DNA from: Corylus avellana
Lineage: Eukaryota > Streptophyta > Magnoliopsida > Fagales > Betulaceae
Assembly: GCF_901000735.1 (NCBI RefSeq)
Contig: NC_081541.1
Coordinates: forward strand, 992,001-1,056,000
DNA: 64,000 bases
Direction: 5' to 3'
In this document: positions 48,862 to 61,911 of the stretch, one piece after another
Layout: each line of letters opens with the position of its first letter
Position numbering within the stretch: the first letter of the stretch is position 1
Position numbers and translations under genes: made by a program
Notes under the pieces: model-generated
Databases searched by the model: none
The model's input: the letters and a program-made list of their open reading frames with translations, nothing else
Told to the model about the DNA's origin: nothing

Positions 48862-49052
48862 GAGAATTGCTACACGTACAAAGGAATTTTACAAACAACC
48901 CTTACTAACTGATATGGCAAAAGAAAAAGACAAAACTTGCCATTTTCTTACCTCGAAATGCTCCACGAAATGCCATTTCTTTGTCTTTTTCCTTTGCCAC
49001 ATCAGTTAGTAAGGGTTGTTTGTAAAATACCTTTGTAAGTGTAGCAATTCTC
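48862..49052. mobile_element. Foldback MITE between two convergent genes
   Basis: Nearly the whole 191 bp is an inverted repeat. The left arm (48862-48934) starts GAGAATTGCTACACGTACAAA, and the right arm (48978-49052) is its inverse, ending ...GTGTAGCAATTCTC. Arms of about 73 bp, including 'caacccttactaactgat', surround a spacer of about 43 bp. A transcript running through would form a long hairpin. It is non-coding and no clear target-site duplication is visible. Confidence 0.75.
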
Positions 49053-49288
49053 ATTAGACAAACGCATGTTCAGTTTATTTGCAAAATATATAAAGGAATT
49101 CTATTGCATGATAAGATTAGATACAATATATAACCTACTAACAGGAAGGACATAAAATGCACCACATCGTGCAAAACACCATGATGTTCTAAAGCCAGTG
49201 TTGAGAGTTCAAAACAAATACACGACTGTTCGTATGAATCACCACTCTAATATTCACTAGTACAAACGGCAACACATTCCCCAAATTC

Positions 49289-51453
49289 TCATGATGGACT
49301 GTTAAGGAAATGAGCAAGTGCCTTGTCTGTGTCGTTGTCATACATGACTAAGGCTTCGGCAACATTGTTCGATGAAAATCCCATTTCTCTTAGAAGCGTG
49401 TAGGCATTGACAAATTCTCGAACCTAAAAAGAGAAATGGAAACATTATTTCAGGTCATCTACTGCAAAAGTCAAATTTTAATGCCAAGCTGCAGCAGATC
49501 ACCAAGTATAAGAGCAAGAAATGATGAGAAGGTCCACCAAACTAGTATATACAAAATTTCATGAGCCAAAGATATTTCTGCAGGCATGGTGGAATGCTGA
49601 CAAATTAATAGCACTTGGGAGATTGCCTTTGTCCAACTGGGATCCTAGCATGCCATAAAACTATGACTATGATCTTTCAATGAAATAACTGGATGATAGG
49701 AATTAAGTTACTTTCAGTGGAATGAGAACCCAATGCGAAACAAAAAAAAAAAGAATATTGATAGATAACTTTTCTTCATTTTCTTTCTTTGCCTCTCCAT
49801 TTTGAACTTGATTGGGAACCTCATGAGTCATGACCATGGACTTAAAGCACCTTACGAAGATACAAACTCCAGAGGCCATAGAAGTTATATGGTTGGACTT
49901 AATATCAAGAAAGGCTCAAGAGATACCTTGGTTGGATTGTCCCCATAATTCGCAACCGCAAGAGGAACAGCTTCTCGGCTGAGTCCTGAAGAAATATATT
50001 TGCTCACCACAGGATCTGCAACAGGACCCTGGAATTTATGGGACAATCACTTTATACCTCAAGAGTCGAAAGCTAATGTCATTTACAAATCTAAAGAGTA
50101 AAGACATTGTATTTGTTTAATAAACCTCAAGAACAATTTAGTAATAAGGGGTATGCACATGAATCGCTAATTAAATATATGGGAAACAACTAACCACAAA
50201 ATTGCTCCTTCACAAAAAATTATTGCATTATTAGACATTCAGGTAAAGTGACTATAAAATGCTCATCCCACAAACTAATATAGTATAAAAAGAAACTTGG
50301 AAAACCTCTGTGGAAAATGAGCCTACCGATGGAGATGGAGATGCCGACCCCATAGCTCTAGATGGAAGGTTTTCCAACCCAAGCCTGCTCCAATTTGGGA
50401 TGTCCTTCTCTGCTTCAGCCAAAATTTTTCTCTCTACTTCAAAGTCGAATTGGAAATTGCTTCGGGGAATATCTCCTACTTGTGGTGACAATTGAGGCTA
50501 CAAGATAAGCAATTAATGTCTCAGGCCAATGTAATTTTCCTTTTTCTTTCCTTTTCCCCCTTTTAACTAGAAACACCCAAAGTAACTAAAGCAAAGTAAA
50601 TATTGCAAGCACTTGCTGTGCATTGTAGTCCATTATGGCCACACGATTAGAAGCCCAAAAAACAAACCACGACAGAGAACCAGATACCCACTATCAATTG
50701 CCAATCCCAAACTAAATAAGCAAGCTATACATTTTCAAAAATGACTAACAATCATGCATCAAATTCATAGGATTCCAAGTCCACCAAAAACATTGAGAAG
50801 AACCTAAAAGCACTCCCCCGCCAAGTAATATCTAGTATTAATTAATTGACCAATCACAGTAATAAAAAAATAAAAAAAATATGTATATATAAATTAAATT
50901 AAATTAAAATAAAAAAGTAGCAAAAATTAGGATTAGAAGCTAAAAACATCACTATCAGCACATGTGCGCACAAGATCGCAGTCACTAAGAAAATTTGTTA
51001 AGGATTTAGATTTCGATGATCCATTCGTGCAACAAATTCAGCTATAAACAACGAACATGTAGTAGCAAGATCTTACCGGAGGAGTGATCCGATACTGCGG
51101 CTTTATCGTAACCCTAATTCCCAATCCTGCTGCAAAAAATAAAACAAAACAAAACAAACTCAAACAAAATCAAATCAAATCAAATCAAAATACAGAGTAG
51201 ATGAAGAATTAGACGCACAAGAAGGGGACGGGGTGATAGTGGAGGTGTGGTGGTGGTGGTAGGGAGAGGGAGCGGGGCGACTTGGTGCGGAAGGAGACAT
51301 GGTGGGGCCGGGTTGACCCACCCGAGGATAGAGCGACGGTCCGTACATCGGGTGGCTGGACGGCGCCGATGATGATGATGATGTGACTGCCCGGTACATC
51401 GGGAATTGTACGTCGTATGATTGACCGGACCTGGTTCTGAAATCGTAGTCCAT
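49289..51453 (-). CDS. UBA-domain protein (plant ubiquitin-associated/EF1B-like family)
   Basis: Five exons join in frame: 51453-51219, 51129-51077, 50497-50327, 50028-49927, 49423-49289 (231 residues). The N-terminal third is low complexity (Ser/Pro/His-rich, with a His run in SPYHHHHTST). Then come a conserved basic stretch (GLGIRVTIKPQYRITPP), a helical segment (FQFDFEVERKILAEAEKDIP) and a C-terminal UBA domain (about 188-231: VREFVNAYTLLREMGFSSNN, ALVMYDNDTDKALAHFLNS). UBA domains bind ubiquitin; the specific role of this family is not established. Start is ATG at 51453 (MDYDFRTRSG). An alternative donor at 50306 would add seven in-frame residues. It converges with the galactosyltransferase gene, an arrangement I recall in Arabidopsis (At5g53330/At5g53340). 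Confidence 0.85.
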
Positions 51454-52550
51454 CCACAAGAGCGAGGAAATAAGTTTTCTTCTTCAAAGAAAAGAAAGCG
51501 TAGCGAGGGAGAAAGAGGAGTAATGGAAGGAAGGACACGTGTATCTAAGTGTTAACCTCAAAAACGCGGTTTGTACCGACGTTTTTATTATTGGCACTTA
51601 GCAGTCTAATTACGATTTTCTCTTATAATTTTCATTCAAAATCAATATAATAGAAAAGCGTGTACAAAATATAAGATTATAATTATATAAATAATCTTCT
51701 TTTTAAAAATTTAATCCAACGTATAATTGAGGAGTATGAACAAAAAATACAAAATAAATAAATAAATACATATAATATTCTGCTTTTTGACCATATATTT
51801 CAATCAAGCAGATTGGTCTATATATATTGTATTTGTTATACGTGGAAATACAATAGAGTAGTTCTTTGGATCGCCACAATAATCGAGTATGTTTTAATAT
51901 TGTTCAAATTTACAGTTTGAAATAAATTTGTGTCCGGTTGGTAATGGTTTCAACATGTGCTAAAGTCCTCATAGAATACTTGTGTTCCAATGATATTAAT
52001 GTTATATACTACATAAATATCTCGTTATATTGACATGAGAATGGTTAGTAGCCATTAAATATTTTATGAGAGATGCTATATATTATACCTCTATTTCACT
52101 AGACATCCGCCCTTATATTAACCCTGATTAAAAAAAAATAAAAAATTGATTAAAGGGGCTACTACAGTCTACCGCGCCAGCATAGTAAAATATTTATGAA
52201 GATTGCTGTGCTCTGTGTCAACCTTCTACTATTGACATGCAAAAAGAGCTGTTTTATGATGTTTGATGAATAGTTGTAGGCTTGTAGCAGAAAACCTGAT
52301 CAAACATCTGTTTATCAAAAAGATTTTTTGTTTCTTTTTGGGATGAAAAAGAAAATCAGCGTTATGCTTTTCAAAGAAATAAAGGGAACTTTGAAAAAGC
52401 AAAACGTTGTTGTCATTGAGCAACTACGGATCAACTATTAATCAACAAAATAAAGAGGAAGTCCTAACTGTCAAAGAACAGATACAATGCATTTCTAGAA
52501 ATTTGGAAAGGAGACAATAGATACAACATGAGCAATTGAGAGTCACACAA
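51454..52550. other. Promoter side of the UBA gene and AT-rich intergenic DNA
   Basis: The first 80 bases or so are probably the minus-strand 5'-UTR of the UBA gene. Around 51990-52130 a 'gttatatactaca...tgctatatattata' pattern with a following 'ccctgatt' stretch resembles another small MITE, but the ends are unclear. The last part is probably the 3'-UTR of the minus-strand hAT-derived gene. Confidence 0.4.
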
Positions 52551-55500
52551 TTACAAACCAAATATGTGGTCACTTCCGCCAAATATGGCAGCATTGAACT
52601 GTCTCGTATTCAAGTCACTCCCATCCAAAGCAGTACCAAATCGATCAAGCCACTGAGTAGGACTTGGGCTATCACTCTCCTCTACCCACTCTGAGGTCAT
52701 ATCAATGTCATCAAATTGAATAGGATCAGCTTCCAAGGACTTTGTTCTCATTTGTCTAGCCAACTTTAGATTGTAATTTATATATACAAGGTCATTCAAC
52801 GTTTCTTTATCGATCTTGTTCCGCTTCTCCGAGTGGATTTGCTGAAATGTGTTCCAGTGCCTCTCGAAAGTGAAACTGCTGCAAACTTGACTAAGTATTC
52901 TAATGGCAACTCGTTGCAACACCGGTGCTGAGTCGCCGTATTGTTCCCACCAAAGCCCTACAATGAATTGGCAGCAAGTTTCAAACAAACATAAAAGCAG
53001 GGAGTTTGCCTATTAGAATGCCCTATCTGTATTTAGCAGCAAGTCTGCCAATTCAACAAATAATAAGTATAGACAGACACATTATTGCAGATGGCAAATT
53101 CAACAAACCATGGAAAAATTCGTGTCAACTTTTTTTAAAAAATAATTTTTGTAAATAATAAATCAATAAAAGGCATCACACAGAACACACCCTCTTGTAA
53201 TTCTTATATGATAATTGCAAACAATGACCAGTAACCTTGATGCATAGATCATTGTTGATAGCAATTTGGATGTCTTCTTTTTCAGAGTAATGATGGACAC
53301 ACACCAAAAGAACAAAGAAGAAGTAGCAGGGTCTTTGGCTGCGAATATGCAAATGTCTGTATCCAGACATTTTAAGATTGAGTAACCTTCTCTTTTTCCT
53401 CTTATAGAACCAAAATTAAACTCTGATATTTTTAGAATTTAGCTACTCTAAATCTGGTGAATAATCCTACTTTTATTTTTATTTTAATAAGTAAGACACC
53501 CCTAAGACTCTTATCAATCTGAATTCTCAATCCAGTTCAGTTTTGTGCCTGAAATGAACAAACTAGCTCTTAAAGCCTCCAACTTGGGACTTTGAAATCC
53601 TGGTCTTTATTTAGGATATCACCTAAAATAGGCTATTTCTGCAGCTAAGGGGATCACTTCAACCATAGTGATAAAATGCACTATAATGGGCAACATGTTG
53701 TTGCAGTGTATTTTAAGGAAGCAATCTGCCCCTCACATCAGCCTTAACTCTGATATGATGCAAGATGCAGTTTACAAAACATTCTATGGTACAAAACTTG
53801 CTCTTTGATGCACATAGACATGTTTTATAGTGAAAATTTCTGTACTTACCAGGTGAAACTGTATCTCTTGCTTCCTTTGCTAAGTTACAAGCAAACATCC
53901 CTCTCACCTTGGTAAAAGTACATATTTGATTGGTGATGTCACGTCTCATATCAGGCAGAGGAAGTAATATCTCCAGAACTTTGTAAAGATCTTCTTTCAT
54001 TGACGGAACGAATTTCATTTCAGGATTGTACTGGATACTAGGGTTCAAAAATGCTGCTGCTGCATGTAGAGGTGAATGGAGCTGGTTCCGCCACTTTCTA
54101 TCTACTATATCTAAAAATGTCTTGCACTTATTCTCATCCATTATATAGTATGTCCTTATCGATTCCTTGGCCCTGGTCATAAGTTCATAAATAGAACCCA
54201 CAGCCGGTTTTCCTCCAGATACTTCCCTCAACACTTTCAGAAATGGCTCAGAGATGGCCACACTCTCTTCCACTGCTCTCCAGAAATCATTATCCTCAAC
54301 AAAGGTAATACAAGTTATGCTTTGTGGTTTATTTGTATAAGAGGAGTTTGTCGAATACTCAGGGCTATTGAACATAAGCTTCAGTCTAGACCTTTGCTTC
54401 AACAACGACTGCAGTGAGAGGAAATTGGATATGGACTTTGTGATACCAGTCTTAATGAGTTCCTGCCCCCCAGTAAACTGTTTCATCAAATCAAGCATCG
54501 AGGCATTATTGTATATGAACTTTGTTATGGTTTGTGCTTGTAAGATACATCTGTTCACCCAATCTACCTTCGAAAATTCCTCCAAGATTAAATTCAAACA
54601 TTGAGAGGCACAGGGAGACACGAAAATGGTTTTATAGTTCTGCAGGATATGGTTTGCAATGCCAGTATAATTAAAACTACTATCCATGATAATTTGCACA
54701 ACATTTTCTAGGCCAAAATCTTGAATAACAGAATCAAATAAATCAGCAAGGCATTTTGTGTTCTTGAAGTATGAAGATGCATCCACAGATTTATGGAAAA
54801 AGGTCCTGGAAGGTGACGAAACTAGAAAGTTAATCAGAGCTCTTGATTTATTGTCAGTCCACGTGTCTGCAATGATAGTACAACCCGTGGTAGACCACTC
54901 TTTTTCAACATCTTTTGATTGTAGGCTCACTTCAGACTTGATCCTTTCCAACCATGCAGTCTTCAACATCTCTGCTGATGGACCTGTAAATCCAGGACCA
55001 CACTTTGCTATTGCCTCAATCATAAGCTGATATGATGAAGAACGAGCAACACTGAAGTCCAGCTTATTCTCAAAAAAAAATAGAGCAATACTTTTCTCTG
55101 CATTTTCTTGATTGTTCAAAGTGGGAGGAGCCATTGGTGTTACAGAAGGGAAAACTTTCGAAATTGGAGATGATGCATCGAGAAGGATAGGAGCTTTAAC
55201 TGAAGAGATATTGCCAGTAGATCTGGCTTCTGTTAGCTTATTCTTTGTAACACAGGAATTTTCTTTTGTGTCCTCCTTTTGTGTTATTATAGCTCTTACC
55301 CTATCAGTAACATCATCTCTTACTTTGGTACATGGATTTACACCTTTACTTGGAAGTCGAGATAGATGATGCTTCAATCTACTGATGCCACCATTAAGAA
55401 TTCTTTGGCAAAATTTGCACATTACCTTATTTCCTTCCAATTTCTCAGCATACTCCCAACAAACATCTTTTTCTCGAACCACTGCCAGCACATAATGTAT

Positions 55501-55803
55501 ATTAGTTCACATATACGTTAGTAATTTCTGTTTTCCCGACATCTCCCATCAAAACAAACCAATCATGGCAGGTTGACACAATTAACCTCATTCAAGATGC
55601 TACACTCTTAATGTGGGGAAAACAAATAATACACAAATATGTAAGGACACAATCTAATCAAGCAATTGATGGTGTTATTGGTATAAGACCATAATAAGTC
55701 ATAAATTTCCAAATGTTGAAGCAATCTATTGCATGGGACTGTAAATCCTGCATGCACCAACTTCTAAACACAAATATTACATCATAGAAAACTTGGACTT
55801 ACT
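52551..55803 (-). CDS. BED zinc-finger/hAT-dimerisation protein, probable domesticated transposase
   Basis: Two large coding exons (55481-53850 and 52957-52551) plus a single base from a leader exon (55803) join to 679 residues. The leader exon ends ...CCTCA|gtaagt and the next begins ...ggcag|TGGTTCGAG, so splicing makes ATG GTT CGA (MVREKDVCWEYAEKL). Order: BED-type finger (C22-X2-C25, H38/H39, C51), linker, DUF659-like hAT core (IIADTWTDNKSRALI, QIIMDSSFNYTG, CASQCLNLILEEFSKVDW), helical region, and a C-terminal hAT dimerisation motif spanning the second exon (LWWEQYGDSAPVLQRVAIRI; CSSFTFERHWNTF). Members of this plant family are usually described as hAT-derived host genes. Long open frames, introns and the absence of flanking terminal repeats fit domestication. 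It probably binds DNA in the nucleus; its targets are unknown. Confidence 0.85.
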
Positions 55804-57340
55804 GAGGATATAGAAGTTGTTCAGGTATCCTGTATGTTGACCTACACACGGAGCAAACCAGAGTTAACCCAAGTATCTGAATAAGCGTGTATATAACACA
55901 TGAACTAGTTAAACTTTTAAACAATTCCAAGAGCTCAAGAATAGGATGAAGCCAAGGTTTCAAGCATCTCTATAGGATAATTACTTAAAACAAGAATACT
56001 GATGAAATAGCAATAACAGTAAAATATGATATGTGTGCGTGTGAGAGAGAGTGCCTTTTTGAAGATGATAATTAGATAAACAAAAGGTGAAAGATACAAG
56101 CACGTCCAGCAAGCATTATGTGACTGAGCATTTAAGCAGAACAGAAAACTCATAATTAAATTCTAAGCAACTAAAAAGAATAGTTGACACAGCTTTCTGC
56201 ATCGCGATGTAGCAAAGGAAAACTATAAGCAATCATCAAAGTAAAGATTGATACCACATCTTGAATGAAAGACTGATAAGAGTTGAAATATGAAAAAAAC
56301 AATATTGGCACATCCTGAATGGCTGAGAACCACCAATAAATGAAACTAATGAAATTCTTAAAACGTAAATTTTAAATGGTCAGATAACGTGGGCAGTTTA
56401 CTTCTATGTACATATTTATATAGCTCAAATAATCTACCCTACTAACTTGCCAGAAACAGAATTATTAAGAAGTTCAGCAAGATCCAATTAAGGGGAACCA
56501 GGCAAAAAAAAAAAAAGCTCAAATAATTTGTCAAAGTCTCATCCAATTGGCCAACTTCCACCATGAATGCAGAACATTCCACTAGTTTGTTTCAAATTCG
56601 ATTGTTTTGCTTAAGCCTGAATTTCAAGCACACTTCGGTTTCTTTCTTTTGCTATAATCCATAACAGCGAATTCCTGCATGAATTTCAGCCCGCAGATAA
56701 ATCTTATGGCTTCCTACATTCTCATCCCAACTTCAGAAAATTTCGATATAAAATATTTCAATCGTTTTCTCTGTAGATAAATGCACAATTCAAGTTTATA
56801 AACAGTGAAAAAGATACACATATCCATACAAATAATTCTGGTTTTCATCTCTCTCTCCCTCTCTCTCTAACTCTCTCTCATGTAACTTCCACATTGTCTT
56901 CTACAATAATCCCGATCTCTGTTTACACTCAAAGTCAACAATTTTCTTTTCCTCGGTTTCATTTTTCCCCGGAAGCACTTCCCGTCGAAACAAACAGAGG
57001 CTCTTGCTGAACCTGTTTGCAATGTTACAAAAAGAAAGTTCCAAGTTTTCCCACACTTTCCTCCACTTCCTCAGCAACCAAGCAAAAACCTAAACCTATT
57101 TGGCTCGAAACGTTTCAAATTATACCAAGCACAAAGAAGTATTCGAAACATATAAAAGCAAGTGAAATTGTTTATTTCGGAAAATTTATAAGGAAATAAA
57201 TTTGATAAAGAGAAATAGCGAGAAGTTTTAGGAGAGCTTACAGATAGAGAGAGAGAGAGAGAGATTGGGTCTTCTCGACGGAGAGATAATCGGAGGTTGC
57301 TGAAGATTCTGGGTCTTTTTAATTTATCGCGATATTTAGA
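55804..57340 (-). promoter_or_regulatory. 5' leader of the hAT-derived gene: two non-coding exons and a long leader intron
   Basis: A 39-bp exon (55841-55803) has acceptor …gtgtgtag|GTCAAC and donor CCTCA|gtaagt. A first exon with a CT-rich 3' end (…CTCTCTATCT|gtaagc) ends at 57242 and extends to about 57330. The intervening 1.4-kb intron (55842-57241) contains CT/GA microsatellite stretches (about 56848-56880) and no gene. Exon choice is inferred from splice signals only. Confidence 0.5.
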
Positions 57341-57594
57341 GGGTTTGGGATTTTTCGGTTGTTGGCTTTTTTCCTTCCTCTTTATCCTCTCTTTTCTCGT
57401 CGTCTTAGTTTTTTCATTTCTGCTTTAACCTTTTCATTTGTTTTCTGGCGATATATCGCGGACAGCTTGTGAATACAGCCACTTAGGTGTGGACACGTTG
57501 ATAAAGATATGTAAGGTGAAGAGTCTGAGCTGCGACGTCGTTTAGGCATGTGTGGGAAAAGTGAAAAAATTAGGCACTGGAAGCTACTCTTGTA

Positions 57595-57666
57595 TATCAG
57601 AGCCAGGTTTCGATCCTGGGACCTGTGGGTTATGGGCCCACCACGCTTCCGCTGCGCCACTCTGAT
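57595..57666 (-). tRNA. tRNA-iMet: Initiator tRNA-Met (anticodon CAU)
   Basis: The 72-nt reverse-strand sequence begins ATCAGAGTGGCGCAGCGGAA and ends GGCTCTGATA, folding into a standard cloverleaf. Acceptor stem ATCAGAG/CTCTGAT starts with A1-T72, the anticodon stem has the three G-C pairs GGG/CCC typical of initiators, anticodon CAT is at 57632-57634, and the T-loop is ATCGAAA (A54) instead of TTCNANN. These are eukaryotic initiator features. There is no intron and no encoded CCA. Downstream on its strand a run of T residues (about 57565-57570) can serve as the polymerase III terminator. It lies about 300 bp upstream of the hAT-derived gene on the same strand. Confidence 0.95.
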
Positions 57667-60600
57667 TAGTTGATGTTCATTCCTCCCAATTTTATATAAC
57701 AAAAACGGTTCTTTAGTTGGGCCTTTTGTTCGGTACAGGCCCGTTGTTTAGGGCCATACACTTACCAAGAACTGATATTCTGCAACAAGCTAGTAAAGGG
57801 TTAAAAACGATATTCTTGACCCAGTAATGAAGGATTATTTTGAGGAAACAAATAAACTATGATTTATTTTATTTATGAGTAGCTATTCATGTTGGTATGT
57901 CAGATTTGAATCATGTCGAAAGCATAAGTATAAAACTATATAATTCAACCCGTTTAAAGACTCATCAACCATAATTTGTTAAGTTCATGACGAATTTGTG
58001 TTCAATTTGCAAGTCGTGTAAAAAAATATCGACCCCAGTTTTAAGTAAACAACTGTTGTCATTTTGGTGCTCTGGTCACTGTTGGGAGAAGAGATTCTTC
58101 TTGTGATCACTGTTTGGGTGGCTGAATATCAAAATTCTCCCGTCAATGAGTATGACTTCTTCAAAACCAGCTGAGACAGAAGCCCAACTCTGATCAATAC
58201 AAAAATAATGTGATTACGAGTGGAAATAAACAAGAAGCCCCCACTTTCCGCAATGTCTGTAGTTTTTTAATCCGTTCAAATTTGCTTGCTAAATGTCAGC
58301 TTTTACTATAACAACGTGTTGAAGTATGGCTCATAAACTTAAGGAAAATACTCTTTGTTGCGTGCAGTTTTGATCCAACTAAGAATGCCCTTTTGCATGT
58401 GGATGAAATTTTTTTATTCAGCATTTGGTCGTCACCAGGAAACCACAACACTTCTCCCCAACCCTTCTCTTTGTTACTTGATTACATTGACCTTAATAGT
58501 TTGCATATTAACTAATAGAATAATTGACAGGCGGCCAAAGTAGCAATTTAATTCATTCAAAATACGTGCGCGAAGAAGAAAAAGTCTAGCATAAGAGTTT
58601 GTTGGAACAGGCCGATAGTCGGTATAACCAAGATTGATAATCTAGGAAAGTATAAAATAGTGTCGAAAAGTCTCATTTCTTACCTGGTGTTTGCTGCCTT
58701 TTATAGCTTACTCGCCGTAATTGCCCGCCATGTAACATATGTTCATTAGAGGCTTTTATGTTGTTTCATTTCCTAGTCACCCGACTCCTGCAAACGATCA
58801 CATCATGCTAGGATTACAGAGACTAATGCCGATGTGTTGAAAGAAGGTATTCGGTGCGATGCTTTGTGGTTATCCTCGATTCAATTGATCAATAAGGCAA
58901 GTATCAGGCTATCAAGCCTCATATTAACATTGAGTGTTGTTAGGACTACTACAACTTTTATTACAAATTGATGAGGCAATTTATAATTTGCGAAATGATT
59001 AAATAAATAAAAAATTGAATTGTCAATTTAATTAATTAACAGCTGACTTATCAACTATACGATTTTAGTTATCTCACCAATAAATGATTGTTACATCAAT
59101 CTGTAAAAAAGTTTATAATAAAACTTGTAATACTCCAAATATTTTTTTATATTACCATTACATATATGTCTACGCATGCTACTCTATTTAGATTGTTTAA
59201 AATCGTATTGGCATGTACATGACGAATAAGTTGAAAATGTGGATAAGTAAAAGAAGCGTATTATATTGGTAATGGGAGTATAATGGGGGCAAATAACATA
59301 TGTTATAACATAATTTGGTCACCCTTATGGTGGTCCATGATCAAGCACCACATTCACAATAATCTAAGCCTTTATTATGTGCTAATATGTTAAAGCGTTG
59401 TGGTTGGTGAATGTAGAGGAGTCAAAAAGAATGTGCAAACAAGATTGCCATCATAATTTCATCAAAAAGGCATTAACAACTTCACTGAAAATTTAGAAAC
59501 AATATATTTTTTATTTTTTTTTACATATATAAGACCAAAAAAATAATAAAAAAATCATAATCATATGGAAAGGAGCAGTTGATAAAGGTGGTGATAAACC
59601 CGCTCCTCAACCCACCAATGGCTCTTATATCCAATGATTGTTGACATGCTAGCTATATTATACTTTTTTGTTTGGTATAATACAATTTGAGATCTGGCTT
59701 GGGTGCATTTGGAATTGGACCGTCGTGATTGAACTGATCGTATACTCAAATAAGTGACTGAACGGTCCAAAACTTATTCAAATAGGTGAATCTCATATGA
59801 GTTTTCTTTCCTCCCTAAAGCTTTTGTTAATGCCAAAATCTGGATCATTGCTCTTCTTGGGAAAGTAATTAAGGTTTCAAAACAAGCCAATCTGGGGCAC
59901 AAAATGGGCAGCAGCCCATTACTGCTTCGGGTTATATCCATGTAACTCTCTTTTGTATTCTCTCCTTCTCTTGTTTGTTTTGGTCATAAATAAATTTTTT
60001 AAAAAATGTGGTGTTCAAAAGTCAAACCTGGCCATTTCATCACAAGCTACGATTTCCCATGCAACCGTCCGGGACTCCGGGCCTTTTAATGCCAGCATCT
60101 TCTCAGAATCAACTAAATTAACTAATATTGAATGGAGGCATTTTACTTTTAGCCAACAACAATAAATTAATTGGATAGCTGGCCTCATCATCCGGCATAT
60201 AATTGTTCCTATTATTTCCGAATCTCATTTACATATTATTATTAAAATAATAGCATGTATGTTATAGTGTAAATAACGGTTAAGATTAAATCTTTTAATT
60301 TTTTTTCACTTTCTCTTGTCAATGGGTCAAACAAGAGGATTAGGGAAGAGGTATATATATATATATATAAAGAGAAAGTTGGTACCTCTTGTATTGGATC
60401 TTATATTTGAGATGTTTTTGGTTTCTTTTACATATCATTCTAACCCCACAGTATGGGGTGTACCGTGTACATAAACCTCGTATTCAACATTTTGGGTCTA
60501 AAAGGTTGTATGCATACTAATTGAAACATATATATATTTTTTTTGGATGATGGGACCCTCTGAGGAAAGGTTACACAAATTGAAATATAACTCTTTTAAT

Positions 60601-61911
60601 CTTTTTTATTATTATTATTATTTATTTTTTTATGACAGGACCCTTTGAAGAAAGGTTATTTTGTGTACCTACTTCTTAAGGGCAATTTTGCTAAGAGCTT
60701 GACCCAAATAATTGTTTACATAACTACATTTAAAAGGATTCGGACTTTAGACCTAAATAAAAATGCCACCAAATCTAAGACATTTACCACTTGAATTAAC
60801 CCTTAACTCTTGTAATTCTTTGTGTTTGATCAATACCCAATCTCACAATGTTAGTATAGTTTTTTTTTTTTTTTTCAAATAAAATTGCATTAGAAAAAGG
60901 CCAAACTTTACATACGTACAGTGCCATAATTAACACTATCACAAAGACTGGGATGAATAGTAGTTTAACATGATATCAAAGCTAAATGTTTTGGGATCAA
61001 ACCTTGACTCTATCAATTCACCATTTCATTTAAATTAAATATTTCACGTATTAGACATCATCTATTAAAAGAGAGTTTAAGTCCACACGTGAAGGAGAGT
61101 GTTAAACTAATGATTAAGTAATTAAATTTACATCTTCTTATAAGTTTAAGCTTTTAGAATAAATGATAGTTTAACAAAGACTACCTTCTCAAGAATTTGA
61201 GAAAAATTAAGTGCATGCTTAGTATATTGAATGAATATTTTGGAAATACAAGAATTAGAATGGAATGATCATAATTTCTTTAAAAAAAAAATCCTCTAAA
61301 TTATCTGTTTTTTATGAGAATAAAAAAAAAAAAAACAAAGTCAATGGACTGATGGTAATGGTAGCCGCAAATATTGAAATGATTTTCTCAAATTAAATTG
61401 ACCAACATTCAAATGCCTTACTCATAAAAAAAAAAAAAAAAACATTCAACTGCCCAGTCCCTAAGCTAACCTACCCATAAGAACGGTGGTGACAAGGATG
61501 GGCGGTTATGATTGATCGTAGAACACACGTGTGCTGTATATCACAAGGCCCACAATGCTTGTCGTTGTCAAACAAAAACACCGTAGGGTAGCGTGTAATA
61601 ACTTCGCTCGTGGTGTTTGGTTCATCGCTGTCACTTCACCTACGTGACCCTCACCATTGTTTGGCTGAACAACTATTTATTTTTTAACTTTCGGTGGCAT
61701 TCAAATTCCATGAGATAGATAGAGAGTTGAAAGTCAATGGTCCATTTTTAAGTGGTAAAATAAAAATGTACAAATTCCAAAAAGTTGGTCACCCACTTAA
61801 CAAAATTGCCCCCATTACTAATCAACTTATTCCCAATGAAACCAACTGATGAGATGCTTTGACTGAGTGGATGAAAGGATGGTAACCTAAACTAGAAAAG
61901 GACAGGTATTT
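57667..61911. other. AT-rich intergenic region without recognised genes
   Basis: No coding exon with family similarity is visible on either strand in these 4.2 kb. Features are limited to homopolymer and (TA)n runs (60355-60369) and two poly-T tracts with following text ('caaataaaattgcattag' at about 60877) that look like 3' ends of LINE-type retroposons on the minus strand. Short open frames such as 59953-60165 have no supporting signals. Confidence 0.4.

Noticed and set aside
51453..51459. Start of the UBA protein at 51459 (two residues earlier)
   Set aside because: That codon is TTG; the first ATG in frame is at 51453.
51209..51538. Second minus-strand frame over the UBA first exon
   Set aside because: It is a shadow frame of the Ser/Pro/His-rich coding exon.
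55481..55491. Start of the hAT-derived protein at 55491
   Set aside because: The codon there is GTG and lies in intron sequence upstream of a clear acceptor; the ATG is formed by splicing.
57382..57702. Open frame of 106 codons on the minus strand
   Set aside because: It runs through the initiator tRNA gene and has no family similarity.
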